Of a stretch of DNA of 64,000 nucleotides, positions 36,192 through 46,300 are shown piece after piece. A program made the translations under genes and the position numbers. This DNA is from Schlesneria paludicola DSM 18645 (lineage in GTDB: Bacteria > Planctomycetota > Planctomycetia > Planctomycetales > Planctomycetaceae). The stretch covers positions 87,694-151,693 of the forward strand of contig CAMCMU010000004.1 of assembly GCA_945876035.1 (NCBI GenBank), given 5' to 3'. Positions within the stretch are counted from its first letter, which is position 1. The number at the start of each line of letters is the position of its first letter. The notes under the pieces are model-generated. The model was not told where the DNA came from. It made no database searches and was given only the letters and a program-made list of their open reading frames with translations.

Positions 36192-37871
36192 TCATGTCGG
36201 TTGTAACCGAGGTTTTTCTGTGACAATCGGCGTCTGCAACATCACGCCCAATTCGCCGAGCTCACCAATGGAGAGTGCCGCCAGTGCGGGAATTTCACGA
36301 CCAATCTCGCTTCGCAGTGTCGGTGCGTGAAACAAGCCCTTACGTTCGGATAGATCCATCAAGATCCGACCGTCGGGACGAGCTTCTTGCGGACCTCGTA
36401 GAGCGCGATGAATCGCCTGTGCCAGTCCGTTGTGGTTCACAAATGACCCGTCTTTTTCCGCCCAAGCGGCTCCTGGCAAAACGAAGTCCGCTTGGCGAGA
36501 TGCGGCTGATTCCAGCAGATCCTCCACGACGAGCAACTTCAGGTTCTTCAGTTTTTCAACGTCCTCCTCGCGAATCCAGCCTGCGGGATCGCCCCCCAGA
36601 ACGAACAGCGTCTCGATCTCTCCGCGTGAGATTTGGTCGAGAATCTGCGAAAACTCGACAACGCAGCCCTGCAGGTTCTGCAACACCGCTTCGACACCCC
36701 GTCGGTTCGGACACTTTTCGGCCCGAATGACGAACTTTGCTGGTAAGGCCGGTTGGCCGTGAACATCCTTGGGATAGAGATCGTCTGCGCCAATCCTGCG
36801 TACGGGGCCGATTGCCAGTCGCGCCTGGGACGTCAGTGTCTTGGCGTATTTGGCCAACAAATAAGCTTCCTCCACGGTTGCCCACGGCGAAATCACCACG
36901 GCGAACTTGCTGGGAGCGTGCCGTGTCGCGTCTTGCAGTTGTTTCCGCAGGGCAGGCAAAACGGTCTCCCAATCGTGGGCCACCAGCGTCCCTTGGGATC
37001 GCTGTTCGGGTCGCGTCAGTCGCTGTTCCGAGTGGACATATTTCCACCCAAAGCGACCGTCATCGCACATGAAGTGCCCTTGAGCCTGCTCGTTCACCCG
37101 CGGCTTCAGACGGTGCAAGACGTCCTCATTCTGATCGACGGTGATGCTGCAACCGGTACTGCAACCAGGACAAACGCTGTTCTTGGTCTTGAGCCACCAG
37201 ACACGCTGCTCGTACAAGAAATCTTTACTGCACAACGCACCGACCGGACACAGATCAACGACGTTGCCGGCCAGCTTATTGTTGCACGGATCGCCGGGAA
37301 AGATGTCGATTTCTTCGTGAGTTCCACGGCTGACGATCTGTAATTCCGCGGTACCGCTGATCTCCCGCGTGAACCGCACGCAACGCGTACACATGATGCA
37401 CCGATCGGTGAACAGCGTAATTTGATCGCCGATGTCGTTTTTGTCCGGCTTGATATTCTTTGGTTCTTGCAGGCGGCTGTAACCGCGACCGTATTCATAG
37501 CTGTAATCTTGCAGGCCGCATTCACCGGCCTGATCGCAAACAGGGCAGTCCAGCGGGTGGTTGAGCAGCAAGTATTCGAGCGTGGCCTTTTGCGCCGCCT
37601 TAACCTTCTCGCTGTTGGAGACGATGACCGTGCCATCCTTGACGGGAGTCTGGCAGCCGGGGAAGAGCTTCCCCTGCATCGCGATCGTCCCATCGGGCTT
37701 TTTGTCGCCGACTTCAACGAGGCACATGCGGCAACTGGCCACCACGGACATTTCCGGGTGCCAGCAATAGCTCGGAATCTCGACTCCCGCACGCTGTGCT
37801 GCCTGAATGCAGTTCAATGTTTCGGAAGGACCGATCTCAACCGGGATCTCATTAATCAGGACTGTAGCCAT
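36192..37871 (-). CDS. nuoG: NADH-quinone oxidoreductase subunit G, short form
   Basis: 559 aa from ATG 37871 (the upstream frame to 37946 is Arg-rich and not homologous). The N-terminal 2Fe-2S domain is intact (SYCWHPEMSVVASCRMCLVE). The HxxxCxxCxxxxxC motif for N5 is NHPLDCPVCDQAGECGLQDY, followed by CIMCTRCVRFTREISG for N4. The N7 motif is also complete: CPGCSTGC and a fourth Cys 27 residues later (Cx2Cx3Cx27C). The molybdopterin-oxidoreductase-like part is much reduced compared with E. coli NuoG (908 aa) or Thermus (783 aa). It sits in the hydrophilic arm and relays electrons from NuoF. A G8 run lies 110 nt upstream of its start. Confidence 0.93.
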   Translation of the reverse strand: MATVLINEIPVEIGPSETLNCIQAAQRAGVEIPSYCWHPEMSVVASCRMCLVEVGDKKPDGTIAMQGKLFPGCQTPVKDGTVIVSNSEKVKAAQKATLEYLLLNHPLDCPVCDQAGECGLQDYSYEYGRGYSRLQEPKNIKPDKNDIGDQITLFTDRCIMCTRCVRFTREISGTAELQIVSRGTHEEIDIFPGDPCNNKLAGNVVDLCPVGALCSKDFLYEQRVWWLKTKNSVCPGCSTGCSITVDQNEDVLHRLKPRVNEQAQGHFMCDDGRFGWKYVHSEQRLTRPEQRSQGTLVAHDWETVLPALRKQLQDATRHAPSKFAVVISPWATVEEAYLLAKYAKTLTSQARLAIGPVRRIGADDLYPKDVHGQPALPAKFVIRAEKCPNRRGVEAVLQNLQGCVVEFSQILDQISRGEIETLFVLGGDPAGWIREEDVEKLKNLKLLVVEDLLESAASRQADFVLPGAAWAEKDGSFVNHNGLAQAIHRALRGPQEARPDGRILMDLSERKGLFHAPTLRSEIGREIPALAALSIGELGELGVMLQTPIVTEKPRLQPT

Positions 37872-38018
37872 AGCGATTGGACTTCGTCGTAAAGAAGTTG
37901 AATCACGAATCTGACGAATGCGTCGAATAAAGCAAGCCGCTTTCATCCGGTGTTCTCGTGGTCATCGCGTCTACTTCTGAGGGGGGGGTGATTCGTGGTG
38001 TCAGGTGTTCCATCTCAA

Positions 38019-39353
38019 TCAATGAGCAGCCATCAACGCTTCCGACGGTTTGACCGTCTTCCGTCCGGTGTTGATGTATTCTTCAAATTCCGGTCTGAAC
38101 TTTTTGATCGCATTTTTTATTGGCCATGCCGCTCCGTCCGACAGACCGCAGATGGTCGTCCCAGGAATGATCCCCATCGAAGCGGCCACTTCAGTGAGCA
38201 GGTCGAGGTCTCGGAGTTGCCCTTGACCCATGCGAATTCTCGCCAAAATCTTGTGCATCCACGCGGTCCCTTCACGACAGGGCGTACATTGACCACAGGA
38301 TTCGTGTGCAAAGAAGCGGGCACAATTAAAGAGCACGTCCACCATACTGGTCTGATCATCAATTACGGTAATCGCTGCCGTTCCCAGTCCGAGGCAGCCG
38401 ACCTTCCCCGGCCCGTTGAAGTCGAGTGGTGTGTCGAGTTCGCTGGCGGACAGGAAGCCCATACTAATCCCGCCGGGGACAACGGCCTTCGCCTGGCGAC
38501 CCTTCCAGACGCCCCCTCCATGTTCGTCGATCAGTTGACGGGCAGTGATCCCCATCGGCAATTCCACGCAACCGGGCCTGTTGACGTGTCCGCTGATGCA
38601 ATACAGTTTCGGACCATAACTGCCGGCATCACGTGGATTCTTGGGATCGGGCGGGACACCCATGCTCTTAAACCAGGCGGATCCTCGATCGAGAATCTGC
38701 TTCACGCACGCCATCGTTTCGATGTTGTTGACGATTGTTGGTTTGCGAAACAGTCCTTCAATGGCCGGAAACGGTGGCTTAATGCGTGGCCAAGCCCGCT
38801 TACCTTCAAGACTTTCGATCAAGCCGGTTTCTTCGCCACAGATGTAAGCTGCGGCACCACGATGCAAGACGACATCGAGGTCAAATCCCGATCCAAAAAT
38901 GTTCTTGCCAAAAATTCCCGCGGCATAGCACTCCTCAACCGCTTTCTTCAACATCCGGTAACTGCGACCGTACTCGTAACGCAGATAGAGATACGCGGTT
39001 TTGGACCGGATGGCGTAGCAACTGATGGCGATCCCTTCGAGGACCTGATGGGGGTCGTCTTCCATCAGGATTCGATTGTTGAACGTCGCTGGTTCGGACT
39101 CATCGGCATTGATCGCGAGATAGATCGGACCGGGATTGTCCTTGGGCAGGAACGTCCATTTCAGGCCTGTGGGAAATCCCGCACCGCCGCGGCCGCGCAG
39201 TCCAGAGTCCTTCACCAGCGTGACGACATCGATGGGAGCCATCTCGAGAGCTTTTTTCAAGCCTTGATAGCCACCATCCCGACGGTAGGTTTCCAGCGAC
39301 TGGCTGTCCGGCTTTCCGACGCGAGCTAATAATGTGGGTTCAAACTCTGGCAT
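38019..39353 (-). CDS. nuoF: NADH-quinone oxidoreductase subunit F (NADH/FMN site)
   Basis: 444 aa from ATG 39353 (MPEFEPTLLARV). Flavin and NADH site: LRGRGGAGFPTGLKWTFL, then YLAINADESEPATFNNR. GAAAYICGEETGLIESLEG is the conserved middle block. The 4Fe-4S (N3) motif is ESCGQCTPCREGTAW with a fourth Cys downstream in IPGTTICGLSDGAAW. It oxidises NADH and feeds electrons through FMN into the Fe-S chain. Length matches bacterial NuoF (about 430-450 aa). Its last residues precede a 147-nt gap with the G8 run. Confidence 0.96.
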   Translation of the reverse strand: MPEFEPTLLARVGKPDSQSLETYRRDGGYQGLKKALEMAPIDVVTLVKDSGLRGRGGAGFPTGLKWTFLPKDNPGPIYLAINADESEPATFNNRILMEDDPHQVLEGIAISCYAIRSKTAYLYLRYEYGRSYRMLKKAVEECYAAGIFGKNIFGSGFDLDVVLHRGAAAYICGEETGLIESLEGKRAWPRIKPPFPAIEGLFRKPTIVNNIETMACVKQILDRGSAWFKSMGVPPDPKNPRDAGSYGPKLYCISGHVNRPGCVELPMGITARQLIDEHGGGVWKGRQAKAVVPGGISMGFLSASELDTPLDFNGPGKVGCLGLGTAAITVIDDQTSMVDVLFNCARFFAHESCGQCTPCREGTAWMHKILARIRMGQGQLRDLDLLTEVAASMGIIPGTTICGLSDGAAWPIKNAIKKFRPEFEEYINTGRKTVKPSEALMAAH

Positions 39354-39428
39354 GACTGTTCGCTCTTCGCTGTTGGCGATTCGAGGCAGGAACGGGAAAG
39401 GCGGATCAACCACCGATTGGATTCTGTG

Positions 39429-39902
39429 TTACAGACTCTTCAAAAGTTCATCCGCCTTTTCCGGGGTGATGTTCATGTGGGCCTCGTCGTCGACGAGGAC
39501 GCAGGGGGCACCCTCACAGGCTCCCAGACACTCCGCAAATTCCATCGTGATCCGGCCGTCGGCCGAGGTCTGGCCGGGGTGAACGTGGAGCGTTTCGCAC
39601 ATGTGTTGGAGCAGTTCTTCGCCGCCACGCAACATGCAGCTGATGCTGCGACACACCCAGACGCGGTGCTTGCCGAGGGGATGCTTTTCGTCCTTGAAGA
39701 ATTGGTAGAACGACATCGTATCGTGCACCTCCGACGGATGCAGTTCGAGCAGTTCTGCGATTTCGCGCACCGCTTGAATGGAGACATGCCGTTGTTCATC
39801 CTGCACCAGATGCAGAGCCGGCAAGACGACCGCACGCTTGTTCGGATATTTAGGGAACTGCGACCGAATCTCGTTCCGCAGTGCCTCGCTCAACACAGCC
39901 AT
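39429..39902 (-). CDS. nuoE: NADH-quinone oxidoreductase subunit E
   Basis: 157 aa, thioredoxin-like fold with a 2Fe-2S cluster (N1a): VCRSISCML gives Cx4C and ECLGACEGAPC gives CxxxC. The N-terminal helical part has ALHLVQDEQRHVSIQAVREI. It forms the NADH-dehydrogenase module with NuoF and NuoG. Length is normal. A 137-nt gap separates it from nuoD. Confidence 0.95.
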   Translation of the reverse strand: MAVLSEALRNEIRSQFPKYPNKRAVVLPALHLVQDEQRHVSIQAVREIAELLELHPSEVHDTMSFYQFFKDEKHPLGKHRVWVCRSISCMLRGGEELLQHMCETLHVHPGQTSADGRITMEFAECLGACEGAPCVLVDDEAHMNITPEKADELLKSL

Positions 39903-40039
39903 CGTTATCTCTCATAAACCAAAAAGGTGGTCACCACAAAAAACAAATCCGTGTCAGGAACATGACCGAGCGAGCATTGCTTGTGCGTCTTCCGAAGTGG
40001 GCTTTGTCTTGACTGTTTTCGTGTTTCAAACGCATTCGC

Positions 40040-41260
40040 CTACCGATCCAGTTCCGCTGCGATGATGTTCAAACTGCCGAGGACCGCCACGACATCGCTG
40101 AGTTGGTGGTCCTTAATGATTTGCGGGAAGACGGCAAAGTGGATGTAGCTGGGTGGTCGCGTTCGCGCCCGGTAAGAACGCGGGCTACCATCACCGACGA
40201 TGTAGTAGCCGAGTTCTCCGTTGGGCGATTCCGTCGCCGCGTAGATTTCTTCCTTGGGAGTCGTGAAGCCGCGATTAGGCATCATCACTTCAAAGTGTTG
40301 AATCAATCCTTCGATGCTGCGATACACCGAAGGCTTAGCGGGGATCACGGCTTTGCCGCCGGCATCGACGTTGACCGGTCCTTCCGGAATGTTCTCGATG
40401 CATTGCTCAATGATGCGGATGCTCTCCAGCATCTCTTGCATTCGGACGAGATACCGTGCGTAACAGTCGCCTCCCTTGGATGCGACGACTTTGAAGTCGA
40501 GGTCGGGATACGCCAGATACGGTTCATCTTTACGCAGATCCCGCAGTACTCCGCTCGCTCGGGCGAGTGGCCCTGTGACACCCATGCTGAGACAGTCTTC
40601 CGCGCTGAGGTAGCCGATTCCTTGCACTCGTTCGATGAAGATTCGATTGCGCGTCAGCAACCGATGGACCTCCGCGTGCACTGCCGCAAAGCCTTTGACG
40701 AAACTGCGGACCTTGTCCACCCACGCATTGTTGACATCGAAGGCCACGCCACCAACGCGGGTATAACTGGTGTGAAACCGCTGACCGGAAGCTGTTTCGA
40801 CGATGTCGTAGATCAGTTCCCTCTGCTGAAAGAAGTAAAGAAAGGCCGTGAAACCGCCGAGGTCCAAGGCGCAGGTTCCAGTGTTCAGCAGGTGGTCTTG
40901 GATCCGCATCAGCTCGGCCAAGATCGTTCGCAAATATTTGCAACGCGGAGTGATTTCGATGCCCAGCAACTTTTCTACCGCATGATGCCACGAAATCTCG
41001 TTGTGCAACGGCGAAATGTAATTCATCCGGTCGACAATGGTGACGTACTGATTGAAGTCGAGGTGCTCACCGAGTTTTTCGAAACCGGAATGCAGATAGC
41101 CGATATGCGGCACTGCCTTGACGACTTTTTCTCCGTCAAGAGTCAGGATCAGCCGCAGAGTCGTATGCGTGGCCGGATGCTGCGGCCCAAAATTGAGCGT
41201 CCAGAGATACTCCTGTTCAGGAGCATCGAGTTCAGCGAGGTCGGAAACTTCAAAAGGCAT
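40040..41260 (-). CDS. nuoD: NADH-quinone oxidoreductase subunit D
   Basis: 406 aa, related to the large subunit of NiFe hydrogenases but without metal cysteines. Conserved: LNFGPQHPATHTTLRLILTL (quinone-site His region), HIGYLHSGFEKLGEHLDFNQ, then YISPLHNEISWHHAVEKLLG, RVGGVAFD, and MGVTGPLARASGVLRDLRKD. The C-terminal block ends IIAAELDR, the invariant family end. With NuoB and NuoH it forms the quinone-reduction site. It is not fused to NuoC. Confidence 0.96.
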   Translation of the reverse strand: MPFEVSDLAELDAPEQEYLWTLNFGPQHPATHTTLRLILTLDGEKVVKAVPHIGYLHSGFEKLGEHLDFNQYVTIVDRMNYISPLHNEISWHHAVEKLLGIEITPRCKYLRTILAELMRIQDHLLNTGTCALDLGGFTAFLYFFQQRELIYDIVETASGQRFHTSYTRVGGVAFDVNNAWVDKVRSFVKGFAAVHAEVHRLLTRNRIFIERVQGIGYLSAEDCLSMGVTGPLARASGVLRDLRKDEPYLAYPDLDFKVVASKGGDCYARYLVRMQEMLESIRIIEQCIENIPEGPVNVDAGGKAVIPAKPSVYRSIEGLIQHFEVMMPNRGFTTPKEEIYAATESPNGELGYYIVGDGSPRSYRARTRPPSYIHFAVFPQIIKDHQLSDVVAVLGSLNIIAAELDR

Positions 41261-41487
41261 GGGTCACTCGCAACGCGAGACTTTGGAAACGGAACAACAC
41301 AAATCAACGAAATTCAAAGCCGATCACACAACGCAGGAAACTGTGGCATGGAGTCGACACGTCAACCGATGTCCGGCAATGTCCGCCAAAAAGTCCAGAC
41401 CGGTCGGGATTCGGCTGCGACAGCAAGTCGACCGGAGTCCGCGGCGATTGTTCGAGGATCATGGGCATGATGACGGAGGTCTTTGAA

Positions 41488-41982
41488 TCAGCTGTCGGCG
41501 CGGGTAATGACTGGAAAGTTGTGGCGTTCACCCCGTCCCTTGAGCGGATAATCTTTACGAAGCGGGTAGGCGGAAAATTCTTCCGGAGTCAGGATTCGTC
41601 GCAGGTCGGGATGGCCGGAAAATTTGATGCCGAACATGTCGTAGACTTCGCGTTCCAGCCAGTCGGCTGACTTCCATAACGCATACATCGACGGCAGCAC
41701 GGGATCCGGATCGTTGACGAATGTCTTGACGATCCGTCGCTCACCGGTCTTCGTGTTGAGCACGACATAGACCACACCGAATCGATCCGTGGCACCCTCG
41801 TATTCGAGATAATCGATGGCCGTAATCTCAGCCAGCATGTCAAAGCCGAGATCGTGCTTCATGAAAGCGAGCAGCAGCTGAAGTGACTCCGCGGCAATGA
41901 CGATGCGCCGGTTGTCGCGAAACTGGCTAAAGGCCAGACCTGCGTTCGGAAACTGCGTGTTTAGGGCGTCTTCAGTGGACAT
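41488..41982 (-). CDS. nuoC: NADH-quinone oxidoreductase subunit C
   Basis: 164 aa. Conserved 30-kDa subunit motifs: [67 protein letters not shown] (given here in parts: [20 protein letters not shown]). It is a structural subunit of the hydrophilic arm, next to NuoD. A 227-nt gap to nuoD contains no supported gene. Confidence 0.95.
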   Translation of the reverse strand: MSTEDALNTQFPNAGLAFSQFRDNRRIVIAAESLQLLLAFMKHDLGFDMLAEITAIDYLEYEGATDRFGVVYVVLNTKTGERRIVKTFVNDPDPVLPSMYALWKSADWLEREVYDMFGIKFSGHPDLRRILTPEEFSAYPLRKDYPLKGRGERHNFPVITRADS

Positions 41983-42003
41983 ACACTCGTCTTTGGGAAA
42001 GAG

Positions 42004-42579
42004 TCAATTCAGCAACACCAGTTGCTCATTCGCTTCTCGGATTCGGATTAATTCGTCAAGGTCATACGGTGTCGGCCCCATCGGTTGCGTTCGTTTGGCG
42101 AATTCGGTCCCGTTGAGCGTTCCCCCGTGCCGAATTTTGTCCTGCAAGGCGATGATTCCGGCCATCAATTGCTCGGGACGAGGGGGGCAGCCGGGAACGT
42201 ACAGATCGACAGGAATAAAGCGATCAACACCCTGCACAACGGCATACGTGTCGAACACACCTCCCGTGCAGGCACAGGCACCCATACTGATACACCACTT
42301 CGGCTCGGGCATTTGCAACCAGATCCGTTGCAATACGGGCAGCATTTTCATGACGACCCGTCCAGCGACGATCATCAGATCACACTGCCGAGGGCTGAAT
42401 CGCATGACTTCGGCCCCGAATCGAGCAAGATCGAACCGCGAAGAGGCGGTCGCCATCAACTCGATGCCACAGCAGGCCGTCGCGAACGGCATGGGCCATA
42501 AGCTGTTGGAACGCGCCCAGCTGGCGGCGGCATCCAACGAGGTCATGAAGATGTTGTCCGGAACGTCCTTCATCGCCAT
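42004..42579 (-). CDS. nuoB: NADH-quinone oxidoreductase subunit B (cluster N2)
   Basis: 191 aa. N2 cluster cysteines: adjacent Cys pair in [20 protein letters not shown], then [19 protein letters not shown] and [15 protein letters not shown]2 is the last Fe-S cluster before quinone. It overlaps nuoA by 10 nt. Length and motif spacing are normal. Confidence 0.96.
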   Translation of the reverse strand: MAMKDVPDNIFMTSLDAAASWARSNSLWPMPFATACCGIELMATASSRFDLARFGAEVMRFSPRQCDLMIVAGRVVMKMLPVLQRIWLQMPEPKWCISMGACACTGGVFDTYAVVQGVDRFIPVDLYVPGCPPRPEQLMAGIIALQDKIRHGGTLNGTEFAKRTQPMGPTPYDLDELIRIREANEQLVLLN

Positions 42580-42950
42580 TTAAAGACCCCTTTGCGCCAC
42601 GCGTAAACGTAGGCGATGGCCAATGTCCCCATGAACACCAGCATGACTCCAAACACCGTGCCTCGCAGTGCCGGCGGAACGCCAACCCCGTCTGTCGAGT
42701 AAGCGGCGACAGACCACGGATAGAGGAACAGTAACTCCACGTCGAAAACCAGAAACAGAATTGCGACGAGGTAAAACTTGACGTCGAACGGTTGCCGAGC
42801 ATCTCCCACAGGGTCCATGCCCGATTCGTAAGGCATTTGTTTGACAGCAGTCCGATTTTTCGGACCCACCAGATGGATGACGATTAGATTTGCGATCACG
42901 AAACCGAACATCACACCGGCATAAATCAAAACCGCATGGAAACTTTCCAT
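42570..42950 (-). CDS. nuoA: NADH-quinone oxidoreductase subunit A
   Basis: 126 aa, three membrane helices, first gene of the nuo operon. Typical motif: [40 protein letters not shown] (the conserved loop ESG-DP and the [11 protein letters not shown] helix). It sits beside NuoH near the quinone site. The operon reads leftwards from here through nuoN and the small exporter-like gene, about 16 kb. Its promoter should lie in 42951-43382. Confidence 0.94.
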   Translation of the reverse strand: MESFHAVLIYAGVMFGFVIANLIVIHLVGPKNRTAVKQMPYESGMDPVGDARQPFDVKFYLVAILFLVFDVELLFLYPWSVAAYSTDGVGVPPALRGTVFGVMLVFMGTLAIAYVYAWRKGVFKWR

Positions 42951-43382
42951 AAATGAAGCCCAACGGATCTATCACAACAGGAATTGAAAAATGGCTGAGA
43001 TACACAGGCAGCCAGTTTGGTCTGCATCGTCTCCGACTTGTTCTCTCGGAAAAATTGCCTTTCCGCAACCAGTCGGCCGAGATTCGACAGCCACTGCCGC
43101 GGAATTCTAGGCACCTTTTAGGCAAACTGCAACAACAAGCCGGCAGCGGAGCCGTAGGCGAGGATCTTTATTTGGGGGGGCTGTTTCTGAGTCTGAAGGG
43201 AGTGAGGTATCCGACTTCGGCAACGATGGCTGGATCGATTCCGGGAAGGAACACAAAGCGTTCGTGAGGAACGTGAGCAACAACAGCCTTCTCTTGTAGG
43301 TGCGGATCCTTGAGGCCACATTGCGACTGCAGGTCAGGGACAGATTCAGTCACGGAACAGGGGGAGGCAACACGCGACCGAC
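42951..43382. other. 432-bp gap between the RND operon end and nuoA
   Basis: It presumably holds the nuo promoter (minus strand) and the 3' end of the efflux operon. Overlapping minus frames at 43107-43386 in several registers are short and mutually inconsistent, so none is called. A G7 run is at 43174-43180. No confident promoter boxes or hairpins were found. Confidence 0.45.
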
Positions 43383-46300
43383 TCATTGCCGGTCCTCACC
43401 GCGGCGGCGGGTCCAGTCGGCCACCCTCTGGATCAAGAAGAAGAACACCGGAGTCAGGAAGACGCCAAACAGGGTCACTCCCAACATTCCATAGAACACT
43501 GCGGTTCCCAGAGTGTTATGCATTTCGGCGCCGGCCCCTTGGCCAATCATCAGCGGTACGACGCCGATGACGAATGCGAGGGATGTCATGACAATCGGGC
43601 GGAGTCTGAGTTTGCAAGCGTCCAGGGTGGCCTGTCGGCAGGAGAGACCGCGATCGTGGCCGGCTCTGGCAAACTCAACAATCAAAATCGAATTTTTGCA
43701 GGCCAGACCGACCAGCACAACAAAACCGATCTGCGTGAAAATCGTGATGTCGAATCCGGCCGTCAGCACTCCGGCGACCGAGCACAGAAGGCACATCGGA
43801 ACGACCAGAATCACAGCTAATGGCAACGCCCAGCTTTCGTATTGCGCCGCCAACACCAAAAAGACCAGAATCACGGCCAGCAGAAAGGCGAACATGGCTG
43901 TCTGACTCACATTTTGCTGAAGCAATGCGAGCTCCGTCCATTCCGTCCGCATCGAGGGGCTGATGCATTCTTGGGCCACACGTGCCAGTCGTTCCAACGC
44001 CTGTCCCGAGCTCGTTCCAACGGCAGGATTTGCGGAAACGATTGCGGAGGAATAGAGGTTGTAACGATTCAGAATCGTGGGGCCCGTGGCTTCACGCACA
44101 GTGACGACGGAGGCCAGCGGGACCATGCTGCCGACATCACTTCGCAAATAAACCCGTTTCAAATCGTCGTTGGTCATGCGATACTTCGCATCGGCTTGAA
44201 CGTTGACTTGCCACGTGCGGCCAAAGCGATTGATGTCATTGACGTAAAACGATCCAAAGTTGACTTGCAGCGTGCTAAAGACCTCCGCCAAAGAGACGTG
44301 GCGCAGTTTGACTGCGTCACGATCAATGTCGAGAGACAACCATGGTGTGTTGCCTCGAAAACTGCTGAATAAGTCGGTCAGACCACCGATCTCGGCTCCC
44401 TGCTGCACGATCCGATCATTAACGGTCTGCAATGCCGCGAGTCCCAGATCACCGCGGTCTTCAATCACCAAGCGGAATCCACCGGAGGTCCCTAGCCCAT
44501 CAATCACGGGCGCCCCAAAAATGTTGACAATCGCATTCGAAATCGATTGATCTAAAGAGGCCTGTAAGGTGCGAGCGATCACGGCGGATGACAGGCCCTG
44601 CGGCGAACGATGGTCAAAGTCATCCAATATGACATACAACGTTCCGAAATTGGGGGCCTTGGCATTGATGATCAACGACTGGCCGCTAATCGCCATCGTA
44701 TGTCGCACGCCTGGCGACTTTCCGGCAATCTCTTCAATCTGCTGCATGACCCGCATCGTCCGCTCGAGTGCTGCTGAATCGGGCAACTGAACATTCACCA
44801 GCAGGTATCCTTTGTCTTGAGCGGGAATAAAGCCTGTGGGCGCGGAATCGAACTGCTGCCATGTGACGTACAACAGTCCGCAGTACAACACGGCGACGAC
44901 CATTGAAAATTGCAAAAGTCGCCCGACGGCGCGGATGTACCCGTTCGTGACCAGTTGAAACACACGGTTAAACAGTGCGAATCCTTCCCCGAAGAGGCGA
45001 TTCAGAGGGCGACTCAGCGGCCAGAGGGCGAGGGCGCCGGCCACTCCCCATGCCATCCGCAAGAAGAGTGATGTGTGGCCCGGTATCGATTCCAACTCAG
45101 GAGTGCCGAACCAGGGGTCTAGCGAACCGGGGAGGAGTGCCGAGGTGGCCCAGCCTCCCGCGATGATGAGTCCGAGACGTGGTAGTGGTTCGGCAATTTT
45201 TTCTCCGCGGGGACGCAACAGCAGCACCGCCAGCGCGGGGCTGAGTGTTAACGAATTGAATGTCGAAATCACAGTTGAAATGGCAATCGTCACCGCAAAC
45301 TGTTGGAAAAATTGACCGACGATCCCCGTGATAAACAGGCAGGGGATAAAGACTGCGGTCAGCACCAGCCCCACAGCAATCACCGGTCCGGAAACTTCGT
45401 CCATCGCTGCGATCGCCGCATCACGGGGTGACTTTCCGGTTTCGATATGGTGCTCGATGGCTTCGACCACCACAATCGCATCATCAACAACGATGCCGAT
45501 CGCCAAGACCAATCCGAAGAGCGTCAGAGTGTTCAGGCTGAATCCGCAAACGGCCATGGCGGCAAATGTCCCGATAATGGCAACGGGTACGGCAATCAGG
45601 GGAATGACAGCAGCCCGCCAGCCCTGCAGAAAGATCAGCACGACAACGGCCACCAAGATGATGGCGTCACGTAACGTGACGAACACTTCGCGAATCGATT
45701 CATCGACAAACGGAGTCGTATCGTATGCGATTGCATAGTCGACACCCGACGGAAATCGGCTTTGTAATTCCTTCATCTTGGCGCGGACTTGTCGAGCGAT
45801 TTCTAACGCGTTTGAGCCCGGGAGTTGATACATCGACAACGCCACCGAGGGTCGTTGATTGAGTGTGCAAATCTGATCGTAATCGAGCGCCCCGAGTTCG
45901 ACTCGGGCGACATCATGCAGGCGAGTGATTCGGCCGTCTCCGTCGGTCTTGAGAACGATGTCACCAAACTGTTTGGCGTCGGACAATCGCCCGAGTGTTG
46001 TCAGCGTGTATTGAAACACTTGATTTGGGGGCGCTGGCGGCTGTCCAATTTGGCCGGCCGCGACTTGCACATTTTGTTGTTCGATGGCTCGAATCACATC
46101 GGTGGATGACAAGTTTCGGCCGGCGAGTTGTTGCGGATCGAGCCAGACACGCATGCTGTAGTCCCGCTGGCCGAGAAACGAGATGTCGCCAACACCCGGG
46201 AGCCGTGACAATTCGTCACGCAGTTGAATCGTGGCGTAGTTGCTCAGATACAGACTGTCCCGACTGCCATCTGTGGAGACCAGATTGATGATCATCAACA

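Noticed and set aside
38019..39413. Longer version of nuoF starting at 39413
   Set aside because: The extra 20 residues are not part of the family; ATG 39353 gives the conserved N-terminus.
40103..41470. 455-aa plus-strand frame antisense to nuoD
   Set aside because: Long because of codon bias in nuoD; composition is not protein-like.
43107..43386. Three overlapping small minus-strand frames upstream of nuoA
   Set aside because: They overlap each other in different registers and none has a domain or a convincing ribosome site.
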